A stretch of 64,000 nucleotides of DNA, from contig NZ_JACHLR010000010.1 of the NCBI RefSeq assembly GCF_014204535.1, positions 62,001-126,000 on the forward strand, given 5' to 3'. Numbering within the stretch: the first letter of the stretch is position 1; each line of letters starts with the position of its first letter. Source of the DNA: Novosphingobium chloroacetimidivorans. GTDB taxonomy: Bacteria > Pseudomonadota > Alphaproteobacteria > Sphingomonadales > Sphingomonadaceae. A program made the translations under genes and the position numbers. Shown here piece after piece: positions 26,591 to 35,208 of the stretch. The notes beneath the pieces are model-generated. The model saw only the letters and a program-made list of their open reading frames with translations, was not told the DNA's origin and did no database searches.

Positions 26591-27774
26591 GCGGCCTGCC
26601 GATCGGAACGCAGAGTACGCTCGGTGTCGCTGATCTGTTGGCCCAGGCTGGCGGCTGCGCGCGCCGCACCGCGCTTCTGCAATTCCGGCATCACACGCGT
26701 GCCGAGCAGCTCGATCGACTTCATCACCGCTTCATGCGGCAAGTATCCGAAGTTCAGGTAACACAGGAGCTGGTCCACGCCGATCGCCTCCCAGCGCAGG
26801 AACTTCTGCAGGCATTCGTCGGGCGTGCCGGCGATCACCATGTCCTCCTGGTCGAAGCGCTCAATGTCGAAGTCGTTGCGGACCTTCGCTTCCAACAGCG
26901 GGAAGGCATCGGCCTTCTGCTCGTCGGTGAGATGAGCCATCTCCCACTTGAGGTGGAACTTGGCCAAGCCTTCGTACCACCACCACATCGATTCCCAGAC
27001 GCGATTGGTGGCGAAGCTGTCGCGCGATTCCGCACAGTGGACCAAGGTGTACACGCCGACCTTGTTGGTGTGCACGCCGGTCAGCGGCACCGCCGATTCC
27101 TGCGCAGCGCGATAGGTCTTGATGATCGAGGCCAGCTTGTCGAGCGGCTGCATGATGGAGAAGCACAGTAGTCCGCAGCCATTCTCGCCCGCGATCGTCG
27201 CGCTGCTCTCAGTGGCGGCGGCCATCCATGCGGGCGGGTGCGGGTACTGGTAGGGCTTGGGTGTCACCATCCGCTTCGGGAACTTGAGATACTCGGAGTC
27301 CTCCTCGTAGTACTCCTGGTCCCACATGCCGACGACCGTGCGCGCGGCGGCCCTCATCTTGTCCTTGCTGGCGGGGATGTCGACGCCAAACGCGATCTGC
27401 TCCATCGGTGTCGAGCGGCCCATTCCCCACACGGCCCGACCGCGCGAGAGCACGTCGACCGTCGCGACCTTCTCGGCAACGCGCGCGGGGTGGACGAACT
27501 CGTGTGGCATCAGCGAGACGCCGAAGCCCAGCTTGATCCGCTCGGTGATCTGCGACAGCGCTCCGAGCACGGCCTCGTTGCACGGCATGTGGCTGCGGTT
27601 CTCGCGGAAGTGGTGCTCCACCAGCCAGACGGTGTCGAAGCCCACCTTGTCGGCCAGGACGATCTGCTCGATGTTTTCCTTGTAGACACGGCGCTCTTCA
27701 GTGCGCTGGCCCCAGGGATGTTCGCCGGCCCAGGGTTGCGGAACATCGAACTCGTAAAGGAGGCTCAGGTCCAT
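26587..27774 (-). CDS. Luciferase-like (LLM class) flavin-dependent monooxygenase
   Basis: 395 residues from the ATG at 27774, chosen for the GGGAGA ribosome site 5-6 bases upstream; a start at 27840 is unlikely. Landmarks of the bacterial luciferase fold: EQIVLADKVGFDTVWLVEHHF near the N-terminus, LGFGVSLMPHEFVHPARVAEKVATVD split here as LGFGVSLMP and HPARVAEKVATVD, then GRAVWGMGRS. Such enzymes use reduced flavin and oxygen to hydroxylate or insert oxygen. First gene of the leftward operon. A palindrome sits just upstream. Substrate not predictable. Confidence 0.85.
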   Translation of the reverse strand: MDLSLLYEFDVPQPWAGEHPWGQRTEERRVYKENIEQIVLADKVGFDTVWLVEHHFRENRSHMPCNEAVLGALSQITERIKLGFGVSLMPHEFVHPARVAEKVATVDVLSRGRAVWGMGRSTPMEQIAFGVDIPASKDKMRAAARTVVGMWDQEYYEEDSEYLKFPKRMVTPKPYQYPHPPAWMAAATESSATIAGENGCGLLCFSIMQPLDKLASIIKTYRAAQESAVPLTGVHTNKVGVYTLVHCAESRDSFATNRVWESMWWWYEGLAKFHLKWEMAHLTDEQKADAFPLLEAKVRNDFDIERFDQEDMVIAGTPDECLQKFLRWEAIGVDQLLCYLNFGYLPHEAVMKSIELLGTRVMPELQKRGAARAAASLGQQISDTERTLRSDRQAA

Positions 27775-27786
27775 AGTCGTCTCCCG

Positions 27787-27806
27787 ATCTTGTCTTGTTA
27801 CAAGAT
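27787..27806. promoter_or_regulatory. Candidate operator upstream of the LLM oxygenase
   Basis: Perfect 7-bp inverted repeat ATCTTGT-CTTGTT-ACAAGAT, 13 to 32 bases before the oxygenase start. A second short palindrome CGTATATACG lies at 27885-27894 in the same divergent region. Regulation by the nearby IclR protein is inferred. Confidence 0.35.
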
Positions 27807-27999
27807 TGCTAGGCGCCGTTGATCCGGCACTGCAATTCAAAACGACGCCTTGGGCGTAAATACATCATTACGGAAAACGAGCTGCGTATATACGAATTTG
27901 CTCGGCGGATCGGCCTGGTGGCAGAATGATGATTGACCATGCGCCCCCATGACCGCAGCCTTGTCTCGAAAAGCTGAAGACCGATCGAGAGGATGTGCC

Positions 28000-28830
28000 A
28001 TGCAGATCGAACCTGTCGCCCAAGAGGCGCCGGAAAGAGCTATCGTCCGGGAGTTCGACCTGAGCGGACGCACGGCCGTCATCACCGGGGCGGCATCGGG
28101 CATCGGTCGCGAAACGGCGCGCCTGCTTGCCGAGGCCGGCGCGCGCACGCTGGTCAGCGACGTGAACGAAGGCGGCCTTGCGGAGACGGTGAGGCTGATC
28201 GGTAAAGCAGGGCGCCCCGCGATCACGCAGGTGGCCGACGTCTCCCGCCGGGCGGAGATCGAAGCGCTGGCGGACCTCGCCTTGGCTAAGACGGGTCGCC
28301 TCGACATCTGGCTCAACGTGGCGGGCATCATCGTTCATCGCCCCTTGCTCGAGGCGCGAGAGGATGAAGTGGATCGCCTGCTCGCGATCAACCTGAAGGG
28401 TGTCTACTGGGGCTGTGTCGCCGCTGGGCGGGCGATGAAGGAGACGGGCGGCTCCATCGTCAACTTGTCCTCCAGCGGCGGCGAGACGGCGGTGCCGGGC
28501 CTGTCCCTCTATTCGATGTCCAAGGCCGCCGTGAACATGCTGACGCGCACGGTGGCAAAGGAACTCGGCCCTTTCGGCATCCGCGCCAACGCGATTGCAC
28601 CAGGTTGGGTCGACACGCCGATGGGCCTGCACAGCTTCCGTGATGAGAGCGGCGCGATCGATCCCGGCAAGCGTGAACTCGGCCTCCAGCAGCGCGCCCA
28701 GGCTTCGCCGCTGGGGATCACCGGCACCACGCGCGACATCGCGCTGGCCGCCCTCTACCTCGCCTCGGATGCTAGTCGCTTCATGACCGGGCAGATTCTT
28801 CGTCCGAACGGCGGAGTGTCGATGCCATGA
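28000..28830 (+). CDS. Short-chain dehydrogenase/reductase (SDR)
   Basis: 276 residues from the ATG at 28000, preceded by GAGAGGA 8 bases upstream; the in-frame ATG at 27949 is weaker. Cofactor motif GAASGIGR, NVAGI in place of NNAG, catalytic region SSSGGETAVPGLSLYSMSKAA with S, Y and K, and the end TGQILRPNGGVS. Divergent from the monooxygenase operon and coupled to a third SDR by ATGA. Probably a dehydrogenase of the same catabolic route. Confidence 0.85.
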   Translation: MQIEPVAQEAPERAIVREFDLSGRTAVITGAASGIGRETARLLAEAGARTLVSDVNEGGLAETVRLIGKAGRPAITQVADVSRRAEIEALADLALAKTGRLDIWLNVAGIIVHRPLLEAREDEVDRLLAINLKGVYWGCVAAGRAMKETGGSIVNLSSSGGETAVPGLSLYSMSKAAVNMLTRTVAKELGPFGIRANAIAPGWVDTPMGLHSFRDESGAIDPGKRELGLQQRAQASPLGITGTTRDIALAALYLASDASRFMTGQILRPNGGVSMP

Positions 28831-29600
28831 GCGTTCAACTGCGTGTTCAGGGCAAGGTCGCGCTTGTGACGGGTGGCGCGCAGGGCATCGGTGAAGGGAT
28901 CGTCCGCAAGCTCCTGGAACACGGGGCTGCCGTCGTCATCGGGGACATCCAGCAGGAAAGGGGCGCCGCCCTTGCCCTGACGCTTGGAAGCCGAGCAAAC
29001 TACCTAACGCTCGACGTGACCGATCCCGGCAGTTGGTCGACGTGCATCGAGAGGGTGGTCGCGCAGCATGGCGGCATCGACATTCTGGTCAACAATGCCG
29101 GCGACGGTACCGGCGGTCCAATCGAGCACCAGGATGTGGCGCGTCATCGCGCCATCGTCGCACTCAACCTCGACGGAACCTGGCTGGGCATCCGCGCCGC
29201 CGTACCGGCGATGGCAGCACGGGGCGGCGGATCGATCGTGAACATGTCGTCGATCGACGGGCTCGCCGGAGTCTCGGGCCTCAGCACGTACGTGGCGACG
29301 AAGTTCGCTGTCACCGGCATGACCAAGGCCCTTGCGCTGGAACTTGGCGACCGCGGTATTCGCGTCAACAGCGTACACCCCGGCATCGTCGAGACAACGC
29401 ACGACCGCAAGATGCCGGCAGCGGCGATGGAACGCCTTCGATGGGCGATCGATCGTCAGCCGATCAAGCGCATGGCCAAGGTCGAGGAGGTCGCCAGTGC
29501 CGTGCTGTACTTTGCTTCCGACGAGAGCGCGTACTGCACCGGCTCGGAACTGGTGGTCGATGGGGGCCACTTGGCAGGCCCCTACCGAGATCCGATTTGA
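28827..29600 (+). CDS. Short-chain dehydrogenase/reductase (SDR)
   Basis: 257 residues starting inside the preceding stop codon. Cofactor motif GGAQGIGEG, NNAG intact at about 89-92, catalytic SSIDGLAGVSGLSTYVATKFA with S, Y and K, and VDGGHLAGPY at the end. It resembles 3-alpha/20-beta-hydroxysteroid or cyclohexanol dehydrogenase-type SDRs in overall pattern, but this is not specific. Last gene of the rightward pair. Confidence 0.85.
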   Translation: MSVQLRVQGKVALVTGGAQGIGEGIVRKLLEHGAAVVIGDIQQERGAALALTLGSRANYLTLDVTDPGSWSTCIERVVAQHGGIDILVNNAGDGTGGPIEHQDVARHRAIVALNLDGTWLGIRAAVPAMAARGGGSIVNMSSIDGLAGVSGLSTYVATKFAVTGMTKALALELGDRGIRVNSVHPGIVETTHDRKMPAAAMERLRWAIDRQPIKRMAKVEEVASAVLYFASDESAYCTGSELVVDGGHLAGPYRDPI

Positions 29601-30048
29601 TATGCACTTCCGCAGCTTGCGCGTTCCTTTCCTTCGAATGTTGCGGTTCGTTGATTGCTTTGGGAGTTGCAGACACGTCCCAATCTAAGCCGCCTGCGTG
29701 ACCTCCTTCCGTCATTCGGACGGCTGACAAGCGATATGAACGAAGGTCTGCTTTCGATGAAAGGAGATGAGGTCGTGAACGTCTACTTCTGGGTCACGTC
29801 AGAGCGAGCGTGGCCGGTAGCTCGCGACCAACTTACGCCTTCCGTGGCTACGCCCTCAACGGCAGTTTCTGCCAGGAGGCGCGGTCGAGTGCTTTCTTGA
29901 CTAGCCACCAGAGTGCGCCAAAAATAAGCCGCTAGCTGTCGGTCAGCTCACGCGAGCAGATTTTCAAGGCGATAGCTAACGTAGCTCGTAGCCTCTGATA
30001 GCATAGATGCCGGCGAAGGCCGTGCCGGCTGCAAGCGGCTCCGCTCGC
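29601..30048. other. 448-bp intergenic region
   Basis: No convincing gene; holds repeat copy 7. The left part should contain the end of the SDR transcript, but no clear terminator is seen. Confidence 0.5.
29735..29830 (+). repeat. Dispersed intergenic repeat, copy 7
   Basis: TATGAACGAAGGTCTGCTTT, GTGAACGTCTACTTCTGGGTC, here quoted in two parts GTGAACGTCTAC and TTCTGGGTC, then CAGAGCGAGCGTGGCCGG and AGCTCGCGACCA. The last 35 bases match copy 8 almost exactly. Confidence 0.6.
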
Positions 30049-31029
30049 CTAGTTCCAGAGCGCACTCGCTTCCCAGCCCAGAGGAAAGCCAGAGTTGCCG
30101 ACCGCAACGCCCGGGATCTCAGGAAATGTCGCGAAATGCGCTTTGAGATGATCTGACCACTCGATAGCGGCATTTGGGTCGATGATCCGGAGCATATACT
30201 GCATGATTGCGGCAACGGCGTAGAGCCGGCTGTGCGCGAATGAGTCCTTGGCGAGAGGCTCGAGCAAGGCAAATTCTCCAGGCCTTGGCGGAACAGGCTG
30301 GTCGGCGGGAGAGCGGTTCCATAACCGCGAATGATGCGCAGCCACGTTGCGAATATGGTTGATCGCGCGCAACCAGCTAGGGAGGAGCGGCCGGCGAACA
30401 ACGCTGAGAGAGCTGGCCAGTTGTTGCTGATCGGCAACTGTCATGCCCCCGACCAACTTGGATAGCATGCCAAAGTCCCATACTTCGATGCTAATCCACA
30501 AGGGCAGTGGGCCGCCATACTTCGCTCGGTAATGCGTGGTGAATTGTTCCTTTGAGCGCTGCTCATGGTCATCAAGTCTGGCAAGCCAAGCGTGAAATGG
30601 TATCACCCCAGTCCGAGGGTTGGGCTGGGTCGCGAACTTAGGGTAAAAATGGCCAGCCTGGCGGTGCGCCCAGGGGCCGCGCGGCCCGAGCAACAGCGCT
30701 ACCGAAACGCGTATGGCGACCTCGATCCGCTCAATCGCCTCAAGAAACAAGGCGCGCAGGCGACGATCGAATTCGGCAAGCCCAATTGCTTGGTCAAGCG
30801 TCGCGCCGAGCACGAATTCGTCAGAGTAGACGATCGCGGGCTTACCTGAGCCATCGAAGCCAAGCGCGGATTTGCGCAAAGGATGCCAGTAGCCGCTGAG
30901 ACGATAATAGCCATATTGGGCCAGCAACCGCTCCGCGGTCGCGTGGTCGCCGATATCGAGCCCTCGGCTTTGCAATAAGGCGACCTGCCCGGGAATGTCG
31001 AGAAAGGATTTGGCATAGGGCAAGGTCAT
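30049..31029 (-). CDS. Abi_2 / AbiF-AbiD family abortive-infection protein
   Basis: 326 residues from the ATG at 31029; the frame continues upstream to 31065 through the terminator region and that start is rejected. The N-terminal YAKSFLDIPGQVALLQSRGL and YGYYRLSGYWHPLR and the C-terminal RNVAAHHSRLWNR (R227, H232) are hallmarks of Abi_2 proteins; RNxxxH is the HEPN ribonuclease-type motif. Family members block phage growth by disabling the host cell. The gene stands alone except for the upstream RNA and terminator described next, an arrangement like a type III toxin-antitoxin system. Confidence 0.85.
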   Translation of the reverse strand: MTLPYAKSFLDIPGQVALLQSRGLDIGDHATAERLLAQYGYYRLSGYWHPLRKSALGFDGSGKPAIVYSDEFVLGATLDQAIGLAEFDRRLRALFLEAIERIEVAIRVSVALLLGPRGPWAHRQAGHFYPKFATQPNPRTGVIPFHAWLARLDDHEQRSKEQFTTHYRAKYGGPLPLWISIEVWDFGMLSKLVGGMTVADQQQLASSLSVVRRPLLPSWLRAINHIRNVAAHHSRLWNRSPADQPVPPRPGEFALLEPLAKDSFAHSRLYAVAAIMQYMLRIIDPNAAIEWSDHLKAHFATFPEIPGVAVGNSGFPLGWEASALWN

Positions 31030-31039
31030 ACCGGCTACC

Positions 31040-31084
31040 CTAAACGAAAACCGGCCCGCGCACACCCGAGGGTGTGGGGGCCGG
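31040..31084 (-). terminator. Intrinsic terminator between the abiF-type RNA and the Abi gene
   Basis: On the minus strand a GC-rich hairpin (arms CCGGCCC / GGGCCGG and CACACC / GGTGTG, small loop; 31051-31084) is followed by TTTTCGTTT at 31050-31042. It ends 13 bases before the Abi start codon. It should terminate most transcripts from the upstream RNA, allowing limited read-through into the toxin gene. Confidence 0.75.
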
Positions 31085-31260
31085 CCGTGTTGCTCATGAT
31101 ATAGACGCGACGGGTAGCCGTTTCAACAAGAAGTTGAACCGCTGTCACCCCGCCACCTTTTGCATCGCCTTGCCCTCCAAATGAAAATACCGACGGCGGC
31201 TCTTTCTCTGATTCCCGGTTCATCAGCGGCTTGCGATAGATTCTTGCTGCCAGGTGTTTC
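31085..31260 (-). ncRNA. Candidate abiF-type small RNA upstream of the Abi gene
   Basis: No protein is convincing in the leftward-transcribed 175 bases before the terminator; an 84-residue frame there overlaps the hairpin and has no features. The minus strand contains a hairpin TTCAAC-TTCTT-GTTGAA (31120-31137) and then a single-stranded-looking tract ATATCATGAGCAACACGG leading into the terminator. A conserved abiF RNA is known immediately upstream of abiF genes. The 5' boundary is not defined; I set it by the end of structured sequence. Antitoxin function is inferred. Confidence 0.5.
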
Positions 31261-31553
31261 CGCGCCGGCGGAGAGCCAGCTCTGGGCACTGCCTCTCAAC
31301 ATATCATGTGGAACGGCATGAAGATTTCACAATCTGGCGTTCGGTTGCGGCGGCGGTCGACCAACTTGCGTCGTTCGCGGGTGGACCTAGAGCGTTAGCT
31401 TGCGCCAAAGCCCGCGATCCGCTCCGCGTGGCGTCGCGTGCCAGCAAAGCGCACCAAGACCGATCGCTCACTGACCGATGGTAATCGATTGCAGGTAGCT
31501 CGGCCGTTTTTCACTTGGCGCACTGCCGCAACAAGGGCCTGTGTATAGAGTCC

Positions 31554-33482
31554 CTAAGACTGCTCCTGCGGAGGTGCAGCGTTCACCGCAGTGGAGACCG
31601 TCTGTGCGATTTGTGCGAAGTCGCCCTTTCGGCGCCGATCCAAGATCGCGCGCCGCGGATCGGCGTCAAGTAGGTCCATAAGTTGATATGCGAGCTCGAC
31701 CTTGTCGATCCGCCGTCCCGTCGACGCCTTGAATGCGGCTTCCAGTGCCTTCATGCGGCGGTCGCTCGAAAGGCCCCCACCCGGCAGGAGGTTGGCGGCC
31801 GGAAAGTGGCGGGCGACGATCGCATTAGCGGCCTCGAGGAGCAGACCTGGATCAACGAAGTCCTCAAGCAGGAGCGCCTTCCGGCCCAGGCCCTCGACGA
31901 TGACGATCCGGTGGGACGGGATGCCTCCGTCCGCAAGCACCTTCGCGATCTTGCGGCCGCCGTCGTCTCCGTCGACCAGGAAGGCAACATTGTCAGCCTC
32001 CGCCGGCAGGATGGGCGCGAGCGAGCGGGCAACCGACGAGAGACCGGGGACGAACTGGAAGCCGAGTGTCTCCGCGTTGAGCGCCTCGCGGAACATCGTT
32101 GGGTAGAGCAGCATGTCGCTGGGACCCTCAACGCAAACGGCACGACGTGTTGGGAAGAAGGCCATCGTTGAGGCGCCCAGACCGATGAGGAGAGGCGCGA
32201 CGCCGCCGCCCCGCTCACTCCAAAACTTATTGACGATCGCACTATGCGCCTTTTTCGTCGCTATCGGCTGCACCAGCCTGACGCCGTGCCCAAGGTCCTC
32301 GGGTAGGCACCCTGCGGAGTGGGTGGTGTAAACGACTTTCGAAGCTATTCGCTGCCGCGCGAGCATCTGCACGAGGTCCGCCTGCGCGTTGTAGTGCAGG
32401 CGCTGCTCTGCCTCGTCGATGAGTAGGATCGGGTTCTTGGCGTCCGCCTTGAGCGTGAAGGCGTGCAGGGCCACGAACTGACGAAGGCCGTCGCTGCGCT
32501 CGGCCAGGCGAGTTAGGCGCTGATCCTCGTTCAGGACTTGGACCTCAACGAGCGTGGGCGACAGCCGGAGGGATACCGATATGCCGGACTGTCGCCAGGC
32601 TTCCCTGAAAACGATTTCGAGCGACCGGTTGGCGCGACGCTCAAGGGTGGCGAGTTCGGCAGTGTCGCCTGCGTTGGCCGCCGCCAACACGTCGCCAGCT
32701 TTGAGATCAGCCGCGGCCATTAGCGCATCGAGCGGAGCGGGCACCTCGGCAGCTAGGTCCGGCATGGCGTAGGAGGATTGGAGACTGCGCGCCGCCTCGT
32801 CGAAAACGAGGAAGGTCGGAACCAGCGGATGAAGGGTGTCAATCGCGCGACGCAGCGGGGCGGGGCGCTCTTCAGCTTCAACCGCGTGGCGCCAAAGGCG
32901 TACGGCGCTGCGCAGCGTCCGGTCCTTCTCGACACCGCTGTCTAATCCGCCGATCAAGTCGGCTGCGGCCTTGAGCCTATCTAGCAGCGCGGCGTCAATC
33001 TGAGACTTGGCTTCTGCGAGCGCGCCAGCCGTTTCCAGCAGGGTTTCGTCGCCGTCGTCGTCAACGATCTTGAGCGCTGCCAAAATTCTTGGGCGCGCGA
33101 GGGCCGCCGCGGTCGCCTCGGCAAGGCCGGCTCTGTGCGAGAGGTCCTTGTCGGGCGGCGTCGGCTCCACCGAATAGCGCAGTTCGCCATCGCTCTTCTT
33201 GTGCACTCGGAACCAGCTGGGGGCGGGCAGGCCCGCCGCCTCTATTTCGCCTTCGTCAAGAAGGAAGCTGGCGATGAGTTCGACCTCGTCTGGAGACGCT
33301 CCCCGCGCGACATCCGCGGCCGTGAACGGGTTTCCGTCGTCGAGCCGCTTCAATGCGGCGAGAATGGTTGACTTCCCCGCCTCGTTGGGACCCACTAACG
33401 CGACCAACTTACCATTTGTGCGCAGTGTGGCCACATCGCGGAAGCGCCGGAAGCCGCGAAGCGAGACCGAGAACAGTTCCAT
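31554..33482 (-). CDS. OLD-family ATPase with TOPRIM nuclease domain
   Basis: 642 residues from the ATG at 33482; a start at 33518 adds 12 residues. The N-terminus is an ABC/AAA-type ATPase (FSVSLRGFRRF, Walker A GPNEAGKST at 31-39, Walker B ILLIDEAEQRLH, THSAG switch). The C-terminal part is TOPRIM: AVCVEGPSDMLLY with E452 and VAFLVDGDDGG with the Asp pair. This is the OLD layout: ATP-controlled metal-dependent nuclease. No helicase of the GajB kind is adjacent, so it is a class 1 (single-gene) OLD protein rather than Gabija. It lies between Abi and Lamassu in a defence island. Confidence 0.85.
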   Translation of the reverse strand: MELFSVSLRGFRRFRDVATLRTNGKLVALVGPNEAGKSTILAALKRLDDGNPFTAADVARGASPDEVELIASFLLDEGEIEAAGLPAPSWFRVHKKSDGELRYSVEPTPPDKDLSHRAGLAEATAAALARPRILAALKIVDDDGDETLLETAGALAEAKSQIDAALLDRLKAAADLIGGLDSGVEKDRTLRSAVRLWRHAVEAEERPAPLRRAIDTLHPLVPTFLVFDEAARSLQSSYAMPDLAAEVPAPLDALMAAADLKAGDVLAAANAGDTAELATLERRANRSLEIVFREAWRQSGISVSLRLSPTLVEVQVLNEDQRLTRLAERSDGLRQFVALHAFTLKADAKNPILLIDEAEQRLHYNAQADLVQMLARQRIASKVVYTTHSAGCLPEDLGHGVRLVQPIATKKAHSAIVNKFWSERGGGVAPLLIGLGASTMAFFPTRRAVCVEGPSDMLLYPTMFREALNAETLGFQFVPGLSSVARSLAPILPAEADNVAFLVDGDDGGRKIAKVLADGGIPSHRIVIVEGLGRKALLLEDFVDPGLLLEAANAIVARHFPAANLLPGGGLSSDRRMKALEAAFKASTGRRIDKVELAYQLMDLLDADPRRAILDRRRKGDFAQIAQTVSTAVNAAPPQEQS

Positions 33483-34093
33483 CAGATCGTACTGAGCACT
33501 TGGGCGAGGTGGGCGCAAGAGCCTCGACAGCAGCCTTGAAGTTCACTTCGCGCTCTTGATTGCTAAACGTCGCCCGTATGTAAGCGGCCCAATTTTCCGT
33601 CGTTCGGTGATAACGGTTGTACAAATGCCGGACCTCGGCTTTATGGCCAAATCCGCCGTCCGACACGTCATCGGGGAACTACAGAAAAGTCCCTCTTCCG
33701 GCCTCTTTATACGCTCGCCACGTGGCCGACGAAGCGCTGGTCAGCCTGCATGAACAAGTGGCAGAACTTGGTGAGCGAGGAGGACGGTCTGAATGGCGGC
33801 AAGTGGGTCACGCCAGAGCGAGCGCGGCCGGCAGCTCGCGACCAGCTCCGGTCATTAGCTCATCCGCGCTTCGGCGTCTGTTTAAGCCAAAAGCCGACGT
33901 GCAACTCCCGGATTCAACGGGTTAGATACCCACCGATGGACCGCCGTCGGTGAATGGCCGGGACAAACCTGAAAGCGGGATTCGATCATGGTATAGCATC
34001 CCTGTCGACGATGGATCGCGCAACCGAGCGGCTCTCGACTGTTGTGCAATCTCGCGATTGCGGGCATCAAATTGCATCCGAAGGGGGAAATGC
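33483..34093. other. 611-bp gap before Lamassu
   Basis: Contains repeat copy 8. A leftward frame at 33409-33666 overlaps the OLD start and is not supported. The last 80 bases hold the lmuA ribosome site and presumably its promoter. Confidence 0.45.
33749..33845 (+). repeat. Dispersed intergenic repeat, copy 8
   Basis: CATGAACAAGTGGCAGAACT, TTGGTGAGCGAGGAGGACGG, TCTGAATGGCGGCAAGTGGG and TCACGCCAGAGCGAGCGCGG, then CCGGCAGCTCGCGACCAG. Sister of copy 7. Confidence 0.6.
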
Positions 34094-35167
34094 ATGGTCT
34101 TAGCGACGAATCTGGTCAGCACCCCCTTACGTGAGAAAGGAGCGACTGGTGGTCGGTATGACTTCCAGACCATGTGGGGTCTGGCGTTGCTCTTTCAACA
34201 GCATGGAACCAATGATGACTACGCGATTGTCTTTGAGTTCCACGACGATGTTGCATTGCTCAACAGCGCCATCGATCCCACTACGGTCCGCTTCTATCAG
34301 GTCAAATCTAAGGCTACCAACGGTGGTTGGACGCTCACTTCCCTGCTAAAGCGGGAGAAGGTCAAAATTGAGGAGGGGATAAAAGAGAAGCCCTCATACA
34401 TCGACAAGATGTTCGACAATTTGGACAAGTTTCAGGGCGCGGTACTGTCCGCCGACTTTGTTTCCAATCAGCTTTGCGGATTTAACGCCGCTAAAAACGC
34501 TTTCCGCTTGAACGAGTGCTCGTCCGAAGACTTCAAAAAGATCGTGGCATCGGTTCAGCAGGCCTATCCGAAGGCTACTGAAGCCCAGATCGGGCTGCTA
34601 GGCTTTCAGCACACCGACCTCAGCCTTGGGGACGTCGTTTCCCACACAAAGGGCAAACTCCAGACCTTTATTGCCGGTCAGCTCGGCTCGGTTTGGTTCA
34701 GTCCCGAGGCCGTCTATCAGGCGATCGCCGACGAATTCCGAAGGAAGGCCAATTTTTCCGGTGAAATCACGTCACTCGAGAATGTCATTAAGGAAAAGGG
34801 GCTCACCAAGGCCAATGTGCAGGAGTGGTTGATTGCCATCCAGAGCAACAGCCGCTCTCCGGATTGGAGCGCGATAGCGCCCAGCCTGAGCTACCCGTTC
34901 ACGGAACAGCTTCGCATCAGCCAGGAATATGCGGTCTATCGCAGCGCCGCCTTGAATTCGGCTGATCGCGCGGTCCAACGAATCCGGATGAAAATCGTAG
35001 AGGCCCTACCGACGGTCATCGACGATGCGAGCCTGACCCTCGTCGACATGGTCGAGGCTCTTTATCCACGGGCCGAAGCAATAGGGAAAAAGTATCTGTC
35101 CCCGTTTAGTCCATCAAGACTGAAGGCGATGATCATATATGAGATATACGCGCATCATCAAATCTGA
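34094..35167 (+). CDS. lmuA: Lamassu LmuA-like nuclease (DUF4297/Cap4 type)
   Basis: 357 residues from the ATG at 34094, preceded by AAGGGGG 7 bases upstream; the longer frame to 33950 is not needed. The N-terminal domain begins LREKGATGGRYDFQTMWGL and contains EFHDDVALLNSA and FYQVKSK, the D...QVK pattern of DUF4297 PD-(D/E)xK nucleases. The rest is a helical sensor or partner region. It is followed, with 41 bases between, by an SMC-like ATPase with a zinc hook. DUF4297 plus SMC is the original two-gene Lamassu, which degrades DNA when the SMC part detects phage replication structures. Confidence 0.85.
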   Translation: MVLATNLVSTPLREKGATGGRYDFQTMWGLALLFQQHGTNDDYAIVFEFHDDVALLNSAIDPTTVRFYQVKSKATNGGWTLTSLLKREKVKIEEGIKEKPSYIDKMFDNLDKFQGAVLSADFVSNQLCGFNAAKNAFRLNECSSEDFKKIVASVQQAYPKATEAQIGLLGFQHTDLSLGDVVSHTKGKLQTFIAGQLGSVWFSPEAVYQAIADEFRRKANFSGEITSLENVIKEKGLTKANVQEWLIAIQSNSRSPDWSAIAPSLSYPFTEQLRISQEYAVYRSAALNSADRAVQRIRMKIVEALPTVIDDASLTLVDMVEALYPRAEAIGKKYLSPFSPSRLKAMIIYEIYAHHQI

Positions 35168-35208
35168 ACAATACAAACGCTTGATCAGAAGTCTCAGAAA
35201 GAAGTCCC

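Noticed and set aside
25568..26761. 397-residue plus-strand frame
   Set aside because: Antisense shadow of the hydrolase and SDR genes.
31035..31289. 84-residue leftward open frame upstream of the Abi gene
   Set aside because: It covers the terminator hairpin and the probable RNA, has no ribosome site or family features.
31554..33482. Gabija system
   Set aside because: The ATPase-TOPRIM protein resembles GajA, but no UvrD-like helicase gene lies next to it.
33409..33666. 85-residue leftward frame at the start of the OLD-like gene
   Set aside because: Overlaps the OLD start in another frame and has no recognisable features, though its first half looks protein-like.
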